Source: Pseudomonadota bacterium (GTDB taxonomy: Bacteria; Desulfobacterota; Binatia; Binatales; Binataceae). From it: DNA of 64,000 bases. Every line of letters starts with the position of its first letter. Within the stretch, counting starts at the first letter, position 1. This document shows positions 63,696 to 64,000 of the stretch, one piece after another. The stretch lies in NCBI GenBank assembly GCA_021324855.1, contig JAJPIG010000028.1:31402-95401 (forward strand). Reading direction: 5' to 3'. The notes under the pieces are model-generated. The model worked only from the letters and a program-made list of their open reading frames with translations, was not told the DNA's origin and ran no database searches. The position numbers and the translations under genes are program-made.

Positions 63696-63894
63696 TGTCG
63701 GTAGTCGATAGGAACTCAAGCGCGCCACGCTCCGGCGCCGTGCCTCGGCTGAGCGAGGAACCGGAAATCGTCAAATTCGTCCGCATCGATGCGGCTCAGT
63801 GGGAGGGCGACTGGGATCCTGAGGCATACGATCCGGCCCAGACGAAAAGCCTGTTCGACAGCCACATCGAGGAGGCGCTCGAGGCTGAGGAGTT
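63696..63894 (+). pseudogene. Unknown gene interrupted by an IS21-like element
   Basis: An open frame from ATG 63696 gives an acidic N-terminus (RLSEEPEIVKFVRIDAAQWE, PEAYDPAQTKSLFDSHIEEA, LEAEEF) and then reads, without a stop, into sequence that is the end of an insertion element, where composition turns to transposon-like text (KLTQGRRLKTDPPRRGV). The genuine C-terminus lies beyond the window. No ribosome binding site is obvious. No family recognised. Confidence 0.5.
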
Positions 63895-64000
63895 TGTTAG
63901 TGCCGATGCAAAACTGACCCAGGGTCGCCGATTGAAAACTGACCCACCCCGGCGTGGGGTACTCCGAACGGGAGGGCCTCATGCTGGTGGCGGAGGAAGC
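63895..64000 (+). mobile_element. Left end of an IS21-like insertion sequence (partial)
   Basis: Beginning with TGTTAGTGC, the sequence holds two direct copies of a motif CGAT(TG/GC)AAAACTGACCCA at 63904-63921 and 63929-63946, 25 bases apart, as in the multiple terminal repeats that bind the IS21 transposase. The first ORF begins at 63981. The rest of the element lies outside the window; the IS21 family is inferred from the repeats. Confidence 0.65.
63981..64000 (+). CDS. Start of an IS21-type transposase (istA), partial
   Basis: An ATG at 63981 follows CGGGAGGG and begins MLVAEEA; the gene runs out of the window after 20 bases. Position immediately inside the IS terminal repeats is what is expected of istA. 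No more can be said from these few residues. Confidence 0.35.

Noticed and set aside
63904..63946. Two-copy repeat considered as a start of a CRISPR array
   Set aside because: Only two short copies, 25 bases apart, without unique spacers, and placed at an IS end; no Cas genes anywhere in the window.

Overview
The window is GC-rich, densely coded DNA from a Gram-negative bacterium. Two tandem DUF1329 exported proteins, an anaerobic-type cobalamin operon, a MoaD-MoaE fusion, DUF2330 and O-antigen functions together suggest an uncultured Binatota or delta-proteobacterium-like lineage. No rRNA or tRNA is present to confirm this, so the assignment is inference.

Layout. 0-16 kb is ordinary chromosome: an exported protein, a biotin carboxylase and biotin carrier split by a GTGA junction, a cold-shock protein, an amidohydrolase, molybdenum cofactor genes (MogA, MoaD-MoaE), IspH, a deoxynucleoside kinase, an ECF-like sigma factor with a membrane anti-sigma/beta-propeller partner, an RnfD-like membrane protein overlapping a DUF2330 protein, a lipoprotein and a cation P-type ATPase. 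At 16.25-16.65 kb lies an unlabelled relic of the 3' end of a group II intron (maturase C-terminus plus domain V).

16.7-34.1 kb is one leftward cobalamin operon of 19 genes. It has a sigma70-like promoter, a cobalamin riboswitch with a 10-bp P1 helix and an intrinsic terminator, all placed in order upstream of cbiX. It encodes cobalt chelation, corrin ring methylation and contraction by the anaerobic (early cobalt) route, side-chain amidation, adenosylation, aminopropanol attachment and CbtAB cobalt uptake. No CbiJ/CobK reductase is seen, but an FNR-type flavoprotein and two small uncharacterised proteins are in the operon. A dead IS3-family transposase lies immediately upstream of the promoter, so the operon is bracketed by mobile-element relics.

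35-39.5 kb is a less GC-rich surface-polysaccharide patch (methyltransferase, flippase, O-antigen ligase/polymerase). 40-58.3 kb is a stress/low-oxygen style island: AMP-phosphorylase-like enzyme and PRPP synthase in divergent orientation, hydrolase-phosphoribosyltransferase fusion, PolX, a Usp-CBS protein, two CBS-pair proteins, a BON protein, a GYD protein, a DUF2267-zinc ribbon protein, a DksA/TraR protein, an HPF-cold-shock fusion, Hsp20, and a compact class II (adenosylcobalamin-dependent) ribonucleotide reductase that would consume the product of the neighbouring operon. This island also carries decay: a phoU relic, a truncated cytochrome c and a frameshifted small gene.

58-64 kb has a VOC enzyme, two DUF1329 paralogues flanking a DUF1646-like transporter, and, at the right edge, the left end of an IS21-like element that has interrupted an unknown gene.
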